Part shown: positions 17,280-25,394 of the stretch, one piece after another
Layout: every line of letters begins with the position of its first letter
How positions within the stretch are numbered: the stretch's first letter is position 1
Source of the DNA: an uncultured Prevotella sp.
Lineage (GTDB): Bacteria; Bacteroidota; Bacteroidia; Bacteroidales; Bacteroidaceae
Reading direction: 5' to 3'
Assembly: GCF_900549175.1 (NCBI RefSeq)
Contig: NZ_URNN01000025.1
Coordinates: forward strand, 1-28,562
DNA length: 28,562 nucleotides
The notes under the pieces: generated by a model
The model's input: only the letters and a program-made list of their open reading frames with translations
Told to the model about the DNA's origin: nothing
Database searches by the model: none
Made by a program: the position numbers and the translations under genes

Positions 17280-18698
17280 TTATTTGATGTTAAGATTGTT
17301 GTACATATAATTATAGTAATCCTCCGGCTTGGTGCCTTTGGGGAACAGATGTCCGAGAACGTTCTTGGCCTCATTGGGATTCTTGTCTGTTGCCGTTTTC
17401 AGATAGTGCATGAACTCTTCATTGCGCTTCATATCCCAGCAGCACAGTGCCATGTATGAGTATCCGTTGGAGAAGTTTTCGTCGACGATGGTGAACAGTT
17501 TCTTGAACATCCTGTATGAGGTTTCAAGATATTTGTTGTCATACAGCGACACTATGATGCGCAGAATTATTTCCGGGGAATTGTCAGAACCGGCAATGGC
17601 TTCCTTGAAATACTCTTCCGCCTCTTCCTTTCTGTCGTTCTCCAGAAGTATGTGTCCGCACAGCACTTTCATGTCAATGTGGTCACACTCCAGCTTTTCC
17701 GTCCGTCCGATACATTCCAATGCCTTCTCCGGTTGGTGCATGGCACTGTATGCGAAGGCCATCTCCTGATATATCTGTGCAAGATATTGTGTGTCAGACT
17801 CTGCAGCCAGCGCTATTTTCAACTGCTCTACAGCTTCCTCAAACCGTGACAGATTGACAAGGCAGGTGCCCTTGTTCAGCCATCCAAAGGTGTCTGAAGG
17901 CATCTGTTCGCAATATCTTCCGTAGTATTCCAGTGCCTCGTCATACTTGTTGAGACGGTACAGGCCGTTGGCTTTTGCCAGAAGTCCGTCAGGGTCATTG
18001 GGGTCTATTGCTATCGCATATTCGCTGCTTGCCACAGCATTGTCGTAGTCTTCATTCATGAACTGTGCGCTTGCCAGTGCGTTCCAGTATCTCTTGGAGT
18101 AAGGGTTGCGGTCAATCAGCTCGTTGAATATTCTGGCGCTGTCATCGAACATGCCCATTCCGAACAGTATTCTCGCTTCCAGTTCCTTATATTCAGACAG
18201 TTTGCAGCCCTTGCCACGTTCCATCCACTCGTGGGCTTTGTCGTAAACGCCGTAGTCCAGATACAGATTCGTGACATCGATTATGAAGTTCTCATATTCG
18301 TCATCCTCTATAGTCTCGTGATATTTGCCGAGCAGTTCTTCTGCCTGGGCTATTTTGTTCTGGGCTATAAGTATCTCTGCCTTGAGATATTTATAGTCGG
18401 GGTCGTTCTTGTCGAATATGTTCTCGGCGAACTCTTCGGCAAGTGCAATGTCTTCGTCCTCGAGTGCCTTCCTCGCCTTGAATACGAGAGGAGTGGTGGC
18501 TCCAGGGTTCATGTTCAGTGCAAAATCTATAACCGTGTGCGCCTTCTCAGTGTCACCTGTGAAGTTGTAATAGTCGGCTATGTCCGTCAGGTCGTCAACA
18601 TCCATGAATATTGGCTGTCCCGACCTGACGGATTCTTCGTATGATGTCAGAATATCTCTGAATTCCTTGCTGTCGAAATATTCGTCACCTGTGTGCAT
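17280..18698 (-). CDS. TPR-repeat protein
   Basis: A 472-residue protein with no signal peptide. Most of it is tandem tetratricopeptide-like repeats, visible for example as AYSAMHQPEKALECI, LNKGTCLVNLSRFEEAVEQL, LYRLNKYDEALEYYGRY and LASAQFMNEDYDNAVASSEY, roughly every 34 residues. The N-terminal 60 residues are acidic and less regular. Its start codon overlaps the glnS stop (TAATG), and dedA starts 2 nt after its end, so it is locked in the glnS operon. It is presumably a protein-protein interaction scaffold in the cytoplasm; no specific function can be assigned. Similar TPR genes occur beside glnS in Bacteroidales, as far as I recall. Confidence 0.85.
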   Translation of the reverse strand: MHTGDEYFDSKEFRDILTSYEESVRSGQPIFMDVDDLTDIADYYNFTGDTEKAHTVIDFALNMNPGATTPLVFKARKALEDEDIALAEEFAENIFDKNDPDYKYLKAEILIAQNKIAQAEELLGKYHETIEDDEYENFIIDVTNLYLDYGVYDKAHEWMERGKGCKLSEYKELEARILFGMGMFDDSARIFNELIDRNPYSKRYWNALASAQFMNEDYDNAVASSEYAIAIDPNDPDGLLAKANGLYRLNKYDEALEYYGRYCEQMPSDTFGWLNKGTCLVNLSRFEEAVEQLKIALAAESDTQYLAQIYQEMAFAYSAMHQPEKALECIGRTEKLECDHIDMKVLCGHILLENDRKEEAEEYFKEAIAGSDNSPEIILRIIVSLYDNKYLETSYRMFKKLFTIVDENFSNGYSYMALCCWDMKRNEEFMHYLKTATDKNPNEAKNVLGHLFPKGTKPEDYYNYMYNNLNIK

Positions 18699-20413
18699 TA
18701 TTTATTAATCTTAGCCCATGTATCTTTTAAACCGACCGTGCGGTTGAATATCATTTTCTCCGGATTGGAGTCGAGGTCGGGCGTGAAATATCCTATACGC
18801 TGGAACTGCAGGAAGTCTCCCGGTTTCTTCTCTGTGAGATATTTCTCCACATAACATCCGGTAAGCACCGTGAGTGACTGCGGGTTGAGCAACTCGCGGA
18901 AGTCGCGTTCGTCGGCCGACGGGTTCTCCACGTTGAAGAGACGGTCGTATAGACGGACCTCTGCCGGCAGGCAGTGGGCGGCGCTCAGCCAGTGGAGCGT
19001 GCCCTTCACCTTGCGGTTGGCACCTTCCTCCCCGCTCTTGCTTGCCGGGTCATACTCGGCATATATCTCCTCCACCTCGCCGGCATCATTCTTCTTGCAT
19101 CCTGTACACATTATTATATATGAGTTCTTCAGTCTGACCTCCTTGCCGGGTGTCAGGCGGAAAAACTTCTTCGGAGCGTCTTCCATGAAGTCTTCGCGCT
19201 CTATCCACAGCTCGCGGCTGAAGGTGATGGTGTGCGTTCCGTCGGCCTCGTTCTCCGGATTGTTGACGGCTTCCATCTCTTCGGTCTTGCCTTCGGGATA
19301 GTTTGTTATGATGAGCTTGACGGGGTTGAGCACTGCCGACACCCTGCACGCCTTCTTGTTGAGGTCGTCACGCACGGCGGCTTCGAGCAGTGCATAGTCG
19401 TTGAGGGCGTCGAATTTGGTGTAGCCTATCGACCGGATGAAGTTGCGCAGGCTCTGCGACGAGTATCCGCGGCGCCGCATGCCGCATACGGTGGGCATGC
19501 GCGGGTCGTCCCATCCGTTGACAAGGTTCTCGTCGACGAGTGTGTGCAGCTTGCGTTTGCTCATCACCGTGTATGTCAGGTTGAGGCGGTTGAACTCTAT
19601 CTGTCGGGGACGGTAGTCGGGGGTGTGGCCCCGTTCTGCCTCATACTCCTTGAGCAGGTCGACAAGTTTGTCGTAAAGCGGGCGGTGGGGAACAAACTCG
19701 AGCGTGCATATCGAGTGGGTCACGCCCTCGAAGTAGTCGCTCTGCCCGTGTGCGAAGTCGTACATGGGGTAGGCGTGCCACTTTGTTCCCGTGCGGTGGT
19801 GCGGTGTGTGTATGATGCGGTATATCACCGGGTCGCGGAAGTGCATGTTGGGGTTGGCCATGTCAAGCTTGGCGCGCAACACCATCGAACCTTCTACTGC
19901 CTCGGGTGTGTTCATCTTCTCAAACAGCTCGAGGTTCTCCTCTACGGGCCGGTTGCGGTACGGACTTTCCGTGCCGGGAGTGGTGGGGGTGCCTTTCTGG
20001 GCCGCTATCTGTTCTGATGTCTGCTCGTCAATGTATGCCAGACCTTTCTTTATCATCCATACGGCAAAGTCCCACAGCTGCTGGAAGTAGTCGGAAGCAT
20101 AATATACGTTGCCCCATTTGAATCCGAGCCACTGTATGTCGTTCAGTATCGAGTCAACATATTCGTTGTTTTCTTTTGATGGGTTGGTGTCGTCAAAACG
20201 CAGGTTGCACACGCCGCCGTAGTTTTCGGCCACCCCGAAATCCATGCAGATGGCTTTGGCGTGGCCTATGTGTATGTATCCGTTGGGTTCCGGCGGGAAG
20301 CGTGTCTGTATTCTGCTGCCGTTCTTTCCGGCTGCGAGGTCGCCCTCAACCATCTGCTCGACAAAGCTCAGACTTCTTTTCTCTTCGTTCTCTGTACTGT
20401 TCTTCTCTACCAT
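18698..20413 (-). CDS. glnS: Glutaminyl-tRNA synthetase
   Basis: Charges tRNA-Gln directly with glutamine. A class I synthetase of 571 residues: the HIGH motif is HIGH at 48-51 within PPEPNGYIHIGHAKA, and the KMSKS equivalent is VMSKRKL. The DDTNPSKENNEYVDSI and GTKWHAYPMYDFAHGQSDY stretches mark GlnRS rather than GluRS. The C-terminal anticodon-binding beta-barrels are complete. The start ATG at 20413 is 35 nt from a minus-strand -7 box (20448-20455). It heads the minus-strand run glnS-TPR-dedA. Its presence suggests Gln-tRNA is made directly rather than through GatCAB transamidation. Confidence 0.97.
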   Translation of the reverse strand: MVEKNSTENEEKRSLSFVEQMVEGDLAAGKNGSRIQTRFPPEPNGYIHIGHAKAICMDFGVAENYGGVCNLRFDDTNPSKENNEYVDSILNDIQWLGFKWGNVYYASDYFQQLWDFAVWMIKKGLAYIDEQTSEQIAAQKGTPTTPGTESPYRNRPVEENLELFEKMNTPEAVEGSMVLRAKLDMANPNMHFRDPVIYRIIHTPHHRTGTKWHAYPMYDFAHGQSDYFEGVTHSICTLEFVPHRPLYDKLVDLLKEYEAERGHTPDYRPRQIEFNRLNLTYTVMSKRKLHTLVDENLVNGWDDPRMPTVCGMRRRGYSSQSLRNFIRSIGYTKFDALNDYALLEAAVRDDLNKKACRVSAVLNPVKLIITNYPEGKTEEMEAVNNPENEADGTHTITFSRELWIEREDFMEDAPKKFFRLTPGKEVRLKNSYIIMCTGCKKNDAGEVEEIYAEYDPASKSGEEGANRKVKGTLHWLSAAHCLPAEVRLYDRLFNVENPSADERDFRELLNPQSLTVLTGCYVEKYLTEKKPGDFLQFQRIGYFTPDLDSNPEKMIFNRTVGLKDTWAKINK

Positions 20414-20447
20414 AGTGTTTGATTCTTTTTTATCGTTTTTGAGGCTG

Positions 20448-20455
20448 CAAAGTTA
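20448..20455 (-). promoter_or_regulatory. -7 box of the glnS operon
   Basis: TAACTTTG on the minus strand fits TAnnTTTG exactly and lies 34 nt before the glnS ATG. A -33 TTTG is not evident. Confidence 0.6.
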
Positions 20456-20504
20456 CTAAATAAATTCATAATAACCTTTTGCCAGTCATTTTTTTATGCT
20501 TTTG

Positions 20505-21743
20505 TCATAACATTATATACACACCGGCCGCATGATACCACGACATCCGGCCTATCGTTTGGTTGAAATCGTAGCCGTTGTCGTCGTATATTTCCAGCGG
20601 CACGAACATGCTCATTCCGCCGAAACGCTCTTCGGTCACGTCAAAGTCGAATGTCACAAGCCTGTCCGTCATCCACCTGCCGCTCATCGAGCGGTACACC
20701 ACGGCCCTGTCGTATGCCGTCTTCCAAAGTCTGTACGCCTCGTCGTCGCCGATGTTGCGGAGTATCATGTCGTTCATGTCGAACATTATCTTTACATTGC
20801 CGCCCCGTCTTGTCAGGCGGTAGTATATCATGTTTTTCGTGTCGGGCTCCCCGTTCCGGGCGAGTACAACTATCGCCCTGCGTGTGGCCTTTGCCAGATT
20901 TTCCATCTCGCTTGTCTTTACCACGGCCAGCGGGACATGCTCGCCGGCACCGGTTGTCATGGCATGATAGTCGTCCACCATCAGCCTGTAGAAGTCTTCG
21001 GCGGGACTGAACATGTCGGGCACTATCTTGTCGTACGGCGCCCCTACGTTGGGTATCTCGGCCGGCGAGGCTATAAGATAGTCGGTGGCGTTGCGCAACT
21101 CGTATGCCACCTCCGCGTTCTGGAAGTTGCAGCAGTCGGCAAAGATGAAGAGTAGCCGGTGGGGCAGGCGTTCGAGGGCGCGGGCCATCGACGGTATGTT
21201 CATCCACCGTTGCCCCATGCCGTCGGCCTGGTCGCTGCCGTAGTCCACCCCGTATGCTTTCTGTGGCCTGTTCCCGAGCGTGGCGGGCAGCGAGTCTTTC
21301 TCCATTATCCATCCGCTGGCGTGCCCCCACAGCACCAAGCCGTACGTCTCGGCCGGATAGCGCGTCATTATCCAGTGCAGCGTCTCGTACATGCGTTCGG
21401 GGTCGGAGGCGTAGAAGTCGGTTTCGTTCTCGTAGTAGGTGTCGGTTTCCGCCTTTCCGTCCTTTATGCGGAGTATGTATGGGGCTCTAGTCTTTTCGCT
21501 CTTGTCAACAAACGCTATCAGGTTGGTGTTGGCGGGCATCTGCTCCGAGCCTTTTGCCATTTCGCTGATGTCGCCCGATACGAATGAAGAAAGGTTGTTT
21601 TCGGCCGATATGTACACTATCACCGTGCGTTCGGCCTTGGGGTATATGGCCGGGTCGCCGGCTCCCGGATCTGTAAACTCGTCGTTGTCTTTGCACGATA
21701 TGAGCAGCAATGATGCGCATATCATGGTTAGGAAATATCTCAT
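20505..21743 (-). CDS. Clostripain-like (C11) cysteine peptidase lipoprotein
   Basis: A member of peptidase family C11, caspase-like fold (clan CD). I take ATG 21743 as the start: this gives MRYFLTMICASLLLISC, a lipoprotein signal with lipobox Cys17, whereas the longer frame to 21806 would run through the promoter. In the resulting 412 residues the catalytic pair is His141 (GLVLWGHASGW) and Cys204 (FADCCNF); NVGAPYD and IASPAEIP are also typical. C11 enzymes usually cleave after Arg or Lys and may self-process. Predicted location is the outer membrane or periplasm, lipid-anchored. It is transcribed divergently from the GH25 gene, sharing a symmetrical promoter region. Confidence 0.88.
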   Translation of the reverse strand: MRYFLTMICASLLLISCKDNDEFTDPGAGDPAIYPKAERTVIVYISAENNLSSFVSGDISEMAKGSEQMPANTNLIAFVDKSEKTRAPYILRIKDGKAETDTYYENETDFYASDPERMYETLHWIMTRYPAETYGLVLWGHASGWIMEKDSLPATLGNRPQKAYGVDYGSDQADGMGQRWMNIPSMARALERLPHRLLFIFADCCNFQNAEVAYELRNATDYLIASPAEIPNVGAPYDKIVPDMFSPAEDFYRLMVDDYHAMTTGAGEHVPLAVVKTSEMENLAKATRRAIVVLARNGEPDTKNMIYYRLTRRGGNVKIMFDMNDMILRNIGDDEAYRLWKTAYDRAVVYRSMSGRWMTDRLVTFDFDVTEERFGGMSMFVPLEIYDDNGYDFNQTIGRMSWYHAAGVYIML

Positions 21744-21760
21744 GATAACATTATTTTTCG

Positions 21761-21800
21761 GCAAAGATACGCTTTTTTTATTAATAGTTAGTATCTTTGC
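21761..21800. promoter_or_regulatory. Symmetrical divergent promoter region
   Basis: GCAAAGATAC (21761-21770) and GTATCTTTGC (21791-21800) are a perfect 10-bp inverted repeat with a 20-nt gap. Each contains a TATCTTTG -7 box, one pointing to the C11 gene (minus) and one to the GH25 gene (plus). The -33 region of each promoter overlaps the -7 box of the other, so simultaneous polymerase binding should be hindered. Confidence 0.7.
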
Positions 21801-21819
21801 AATCAAAATTTTCGTTTCA

Positions 21820-22548
21820 ATGAAGAGTAAGCTGGCATTAATTGTCGTGTCCTTGCTGTCGTTGGCATCTGCGGATGTTAGTGCGCAGACTGTTTACGAG
21901 CAATGCGAAGACACGTGTACGCATATTCACGGCATCGACTTGAGCCATTACCAGGGTGAGGTGTTCTGGGAGCATGTCGGTGCCAATTCAAGGATAGAGT
22001 ATGTCTATCTGAAGGCAACCGAGGGAGGCGACCGTATCGACCACATGTACGAGCGCAACATCGAGCTTGCCCAAAACAACGGGGTGAAGGTGGGGAGCTA
22101 TCATTTCTACCGTCCCAAGACAGAGCAGCAGCGTCAGCTTGACAATTTCAAGATGCAGTGTCTGCCGGGCGACCAGGACCTGCTGCCCATGATCGACATA
22201 GAGAGCACCGGCGGACTGCCCACGGATGAGTTCTGCGACTCGCTGATGGTGTTCATCAGTCTTGTGGAGAAGGAATACAAGCAGAAGCCGCTGCTGTACA
22301 CCTACACTAATTTCTACAACAAGCATCTTTGCGGCAAGATTGACGGTTATCCGCTCATGATAGCCCAGTATACCGACAGCGAGCCGGTGCTTGCCGACGG
22401 GCGCGACATAACCATGTGGCAGTATACGAGCAAGGGGCGCATAGCCGGTGTGTCGGGATACATTGACAAAAGCCGCTTCATGGGAGACCACGTCTTGCGG
22501 GAAATACGCTTCAAACATATAATAAACATGGTTCCGGAGGAGCAGTGA
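21820..22548 (+). CDS. Exported GH25 muramidase
   Basis: A lysozyme-like N-acetylmuramidase that cleaves peptidoglycan between MurNAc and GlcNAc. ATG 21820 gives a signal peptide (LALIVVSLLSLASADVSAQ, cut after about residue 22) and 242 residues in total; upstream in-frame codons lie in the divergent promoter and the other gene. The GH25 landmarks are GIDLSHYQG with Asp40, YLKATEGG, and MIDIES with Asp126 and Glu128, the catalytic acidic pair. The C-terminus ends soon after the barrel (MWQYTSKGRIAGVSGYIDKS), with no cell-wall-binding repeats. It may serve wall remodelling or attack on other bacteria; the cargo state is unknown. Confidence 0.92.
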   Translation: MKSKLALIVVSLLSLASADVSAQTVYEQCEDTCTHIHGIDLSHYQGEVFWEHVGANSRIEYVYLKATEGGDRIDHMYERNIELAQNNGVKVGSYHFYRPKTEQQRQLDNFKMQCLPGDQDLLPMIDIESTGGLPTDEFCDSLMVFISLVEKEYKQKPLLYTYTNFYNKHLCGKIDGYPLMIAQYTDSEPVLADGRDITMWQYTSKGRIAGVSGYIDKSRFMGDHVLREIRFKHIINMVPEEQ

Positions 22549-22562
22549 CGGGGAAGGCCGCC

Positions 22563-22650
22563 TTCCGAAAATGGCGCTTTTGCCTTCCGAAAGTGGCCGT
22601 TTTGCCTTTCAAAAGTGGCACTTTTGAAGTCCGAAAGTGGCACTTTTGAA
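22563..22650. repeat. Four tandem 22-bp repeats with internal palindrome
   Basis: Units at 22563, 22585, 22607 and 22629 are each exactly 22 bp, consensus about TTCCGAAAGTGGCACTTTTGCC, with base changes among copies. A partial fifth unit follows. At the junctions CAAAAGTG-G-CACTTTTG forms a 17-bp palindrome. It fills the space between the convergent GH25 and nucleotidyltransferase genes. There are no unique spacers, so this is not CRISPR. Confidence 0.9.
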
Positions 22651-22757
22651 ATACAAAACGGTTTGTCTGTTTTCCGCATATATGTCCCTACCATGTCCAT
22701 GAACCTTACCCCGATTTGGGTACGGTACGTTTCGGAATGGTTTCCCGGTCGCTTTTT

Positions 22758-23867
22758 CTACTCCTCTATATGCGATATGGAGTGTGCAAAGGATGTGAAG
22801 AAGTTGGTTACGGTTTCGCTCGGATAATACCGGAAGTATCTCGCACTGTGCCTTAACTGCCACAACATGGCATTGGAGTTGTTCGTGCGCACGAAAATAT
22901 TCTTGCCCTGCGTGAAGTACCAGCTGTCGTTGTGGCTGTCGGAGATGTGGAACATCTCGTCAATCATGCTTTCCACATCCGTATCGGTCTTGCCGTTTAC
23001 AAATTGTATCTCGTCTTCTTCAAACCCCAGAAGCACCACCATCATGCCTCCTATGAACCGTGCCATGTTTTGCATGCCCAGCTTCTGAATCCATGTCTGC
23101 AGCTTGACGAAGTCGACCTTGTCGCCCGCCTTCCTCAGATAGATGCCAAGGTCTGTGAGCTGCTTCATGCTGATGCCCTCGTTGAGGATGTAGCGGGTGA
23201 TGCGGATGAGGGCGTGCAAGATGTTGAGCGTGGGTGGCAGCACCTCCACCCTGGTGCCGTCTATAGTAGCGTATGCCGAATCGCTGGCCCTTATCTCCTG
23301 TTCGGTTATGTTCTGCAGCTTGCGGTTGAGCAGTTTGTTGGTGAGATGTTGCATGCAGTGGTGGTGCTCTGTCTCTATGCCGTTCCATCTGTATAGCAGG
23401 GTGTGGCGTGACGGCGCGGTGTGGCCGTAGCCGTTGCTGCGTGCCCATTCGTCGGCCTTGCGCCCCTGCTTGGCGTAGGGGAAGAAGATGTCGATGTTGC
23501 CCGGAGTGCGGTGGAGCGGGTTGTCGTACAGTACGGCCGACGATTGTCCTTTCAGCAGGATGGGGCGCAGCTGGCCGTGGCTCAGTGTCGTCATCAGCCG
23601 TGCCGTGGCCTCGTTGGCGCGCCTGTTGGCCTGTTCAGTCTCCTCCGTCGCCTTCAGCCAGTTTTCTCTCTGCGCCTCGGGCATCTGCATGAAGAAGTCG
23701 TCGGCATGGTTGCAGATGCCGTCGTAGACGAGTGCGACCACGCCGTGCATCACCGACAGCTGGTACAGCCGGTTCCATTTCCATGGCGACATGGGTTCTA
23801 TGCGGCCCCTGCCGCCGAAGGTTCCGCTGCGCAGGAGGGTGAAGAAGTTACGCTGTATGATGTTCAT
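22758..23867 (-). CDS. Nucleotidyltransferase-family protein (NTP_transf_5 type)
   Basis: A 369-residue cytoplasmic protein; I prefer ATG 23867, which has AAGGA about 8 nt upstream, over the earlier ATG at 23897. The core motif LRPILLKGQSSAVLYDNPLH, followed by TPGNIDIFF, corresponds to the LLKG...R..GDIDLL pattern of this uncharacterised family. In the usual form the acidic pair is D-x-D; here the first position is Asn124 and only Asp126 remains, so catalysis may be altered or lost. The C-terminal half is helical with no domain I recognise. Such genes often lie near polysaccharide loci. It follows nhaC by about 58 nt on the same strand. Function is not known. Confidence 0.7.
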   Translation of the reverse strand: MNIIQRNFFTLLRSGTFGGRGRIEPMSPWKWNRLYQLSVMHGVVALVYDGICNHADDFFMQMPEAQRENWLKATEETEQANRRANEATARLMTTLSHGQLRPILLKGQSSAVLYDNPLHRTPGNIDIFFPYAKQGRKADEWARSNGYGHTAPSRHTLLYRWNGIETEHHHCMQHLTNKLLNRKLQNITEQEIRASDSAYATIDGTRVEVLPPTLNILHALIRITRYILNEGISMKQLTDLGIYLRKAGDKVDFVKLQTWIQKLGMQNMARFIGGMMVVLLGFEEDEIQFVNGKTDTDVESMIDEMFHISDSHNDSWYFTQGKNIFVRTNNSNAMLWQLRHSARYFRYYPSETVTNFFTSFAHSISHIEE

Positions 23868-23925
23868 GTTGTCCTTGTTATGTCGGGTTGAAATCATGTT
23901 GTCTGCCGTTTTGCGTGCCGTTGCG

Positions 23926-25200
23926 TCAGGAGTATCTGCGGGGGTAGCGCAACTGTATGGCGGCCACGGTTATTATGCCTATGGCCATGGGGTAATAGAG
24001 ATGGGGGATGATGCTCACTGGGCTTATGGCTGCCAGTCCGGCCGCCATGAGCAGTTGTGCCCCGTAGGGTATAAGCCCCTGCATGCAGCATGAGACGGTG
24101 TCGAGAATGCTTGCACACCGGCGGTTGTCCAGTCCGAACCTGTCGCTTATCTGTTTGGCTATTCCGCCCACGGTGATGATGGCCACGGTGTTGTTGGCGG
24201 TGCAGATGTCGGTGACGGCCGCGAGCAGCGCGATGCTGTATTCGGCACCGCGCTTGCCATTGATGTGGCTGGTGAGCTTGTCGATGATGTAGTCAATGCC
24301 GCCGTTGGCCTTTATCAGTTCGAGCATGCCGCCGGCCATCATCGTTATCATCACCAGTTCGCCCATGCCGGATATGCCGGAACCCATGGCTGCGGCCCAT
24401 CCGTAGAAGTCGAACACGCCCGTTGCCATGCCTATAATCCCGCACAGAAGTATGCCCACGGTGAGCACCGCCATGACATTCATGCCGAGCAGTGCCACGG
24501 CAAGCACGACGATATATGGTGCCACCTTGACGTATTCCACTGCGGGGATATGTCCGGGCAGGCTGATGCCACGGCCGAGAATGATGTACAGTATGAGCAC
24601 TGTTGCGGCTGCCGGAAAGGCCAGGTAGGCGTTTGCGCGGAACTTGTCGTTCAGCTTGCAGCCCTGTGTTGAGGTGGCCGCTATGGTTGTGTCGGAGATG
24701 AATGAGAGGTTGTCGCCGAAAAACGAGCCGCCCACAACGACGGCGGTCAGCATGGGCAGCCCCGCGCCGGTGGAGTGGGCTATGCCTGCGGCGATGGGCG
24801 TGAGGGCGACGATGGTGCCCACGCTCGTGCCTATGGACAGCGATATGAAGCATGCCGCGAGGAAAAGTCCGGCCAAAAGCATGTTGCCCGGCAGCAGGGT
24901 CATGGTGAGGTTGACCGTAGCGTCGATGCTGCCTATCGTCTTGGCACTGTTGGCAAAGGCTCCCGCGAGCACGAAAATCCAGAGCATGAGCATCATGCTG
25001 TCGCGTCCGGCTCCGCGGCTGAATATGTCGATGCGCCTTTTCAGCGGTATTCCGCCACATACCGTGACGGCGTAGACGGATGAAAACATGAACGCCACGG
25101 TGATGGGCATGGCGTAGAAATCGCCTGCGGCCAGAGATGTGACGAGGTATAGTGCGATGAATACCGGCAACGGACTTAGTGCTATGAGACCTTTTGGCAT
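23926..25200 (-). CDS. NhaC-type Na+/H+ antiporter family transporter
   Basis: A 424-residue polytopic inner-membrane protein with about 11-12 hydrophobic segments. The motifs TSVGTIVALTPIAAGIA, GGSFFGDNLSFISDTTIAAT and TANNTVAIITVGGIAK match the NhaC/ion-transporter superfamily. Family members exchange Na+ for H+ or carry organic acids such as malate/lactate; the substrate cannot be set by sequence. It lies between uxaA and a nucleotidyltransferase gene on the same strand, so a role in sugar-acid or ion balance is possible but unproven. Its start codon is only 3 nt beyond a long inverted repeat (25204-25392), which may affect its expression. Confidence 0.85.
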   Translation of the reverse strand: MPKGLIALSPLPVFIALYLVTSLAAGDFYAMPITVAFMFSSVYAVTVCGGIPLKRRIDIFSRGAGRDSMMLMLWIFVLAGAFANSAKTIGSIDATVNLTMTLLPGNMLLAGLFLAACFISLSIGTSVGTIVALTPIAAGIAHSTGAGLPMLTAVVVGGSFFGDNLSFISDTTIAATSTQGCKLNDKFRANAYLAFPAAATVLILYIILGRGISLPGHIPAVEYVKVAPYIVVLAVALLGMNVMAVLTVGILLCGIIGMATGVFDFYGWAAAMGSGISGMGELVMITMMAGGMLELIKANGGIDYIIDKLTSHINGKRGAEYSIALLAAVTDICTANNTVAIITVGGIAKQISDRFGLDNRRCASILDTVSCCMQGLIPYGAQLLMAAGLAAISPVSIIPHLYYPMAIGIITVAAIQLRYPRRYS

Positions 25201-25203
25201 TAT

Positions 25204-25392
25204 ACTTGTAACTTTAAACTTGTAACATTAAACTTTAAACTTGTAACATGAAACATGTAACTTTAAACTTTGGACCTGCACCTTCAAAACTTTAAACTTG
25301 TAACATTATTCCAATGAAATGCTTCACCTTGCAGTCTCCGACCGGCCCGGGCATATCATAAAGTTTAATGTTACAAGTTTAAAGTTACAAGT
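25204..25392. repeat. 33-bp perfect inverted repeat filling the uxaA-nhaC gap
   Basis: The arm 25204-25236 (ACTTGTAACTTTAAACTTGT and onward) and the arm 25360-25392 are perfect reverse complements over 33 bp. Between them are further direct copies of AACTTGTAAC/AAACTTT words and a GC-rich stretch. The element starts 3 nt before the nhaC ATG and ends 2 nt after the uxaA stop, so it occupies the whole gap. Confidence 0.93.
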
Positions 25393-25394
25393 TA

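Noticed and set aside
19232..20017. 261-residue plus-strand frame opposite glnS
   Set aside because: It is antisense to the conserved core of GlnRS and has no recognisable domain or promoter.
21744..21806. Upstream start for the C11 peptidase (21 extra residues)
   Set aside because: It would place the lipoprotein signal inside the protein and run through the divergent promoter; ATG 21743 gives a standard signal.
21439..21819. Long N-terminal extension of the GH25 frame
   Set aside because: It overlaps the divergent C11 gene in antisense and the promoter; ATG 21820 gives a clean signal peptide.
22563..22650. CRISPR array
   Set aside because: The 22-bp units are contiguous with no unique spacers, and no cas gene is nearby. 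The 72-bp repeats at 1-216 fail for the same reason.
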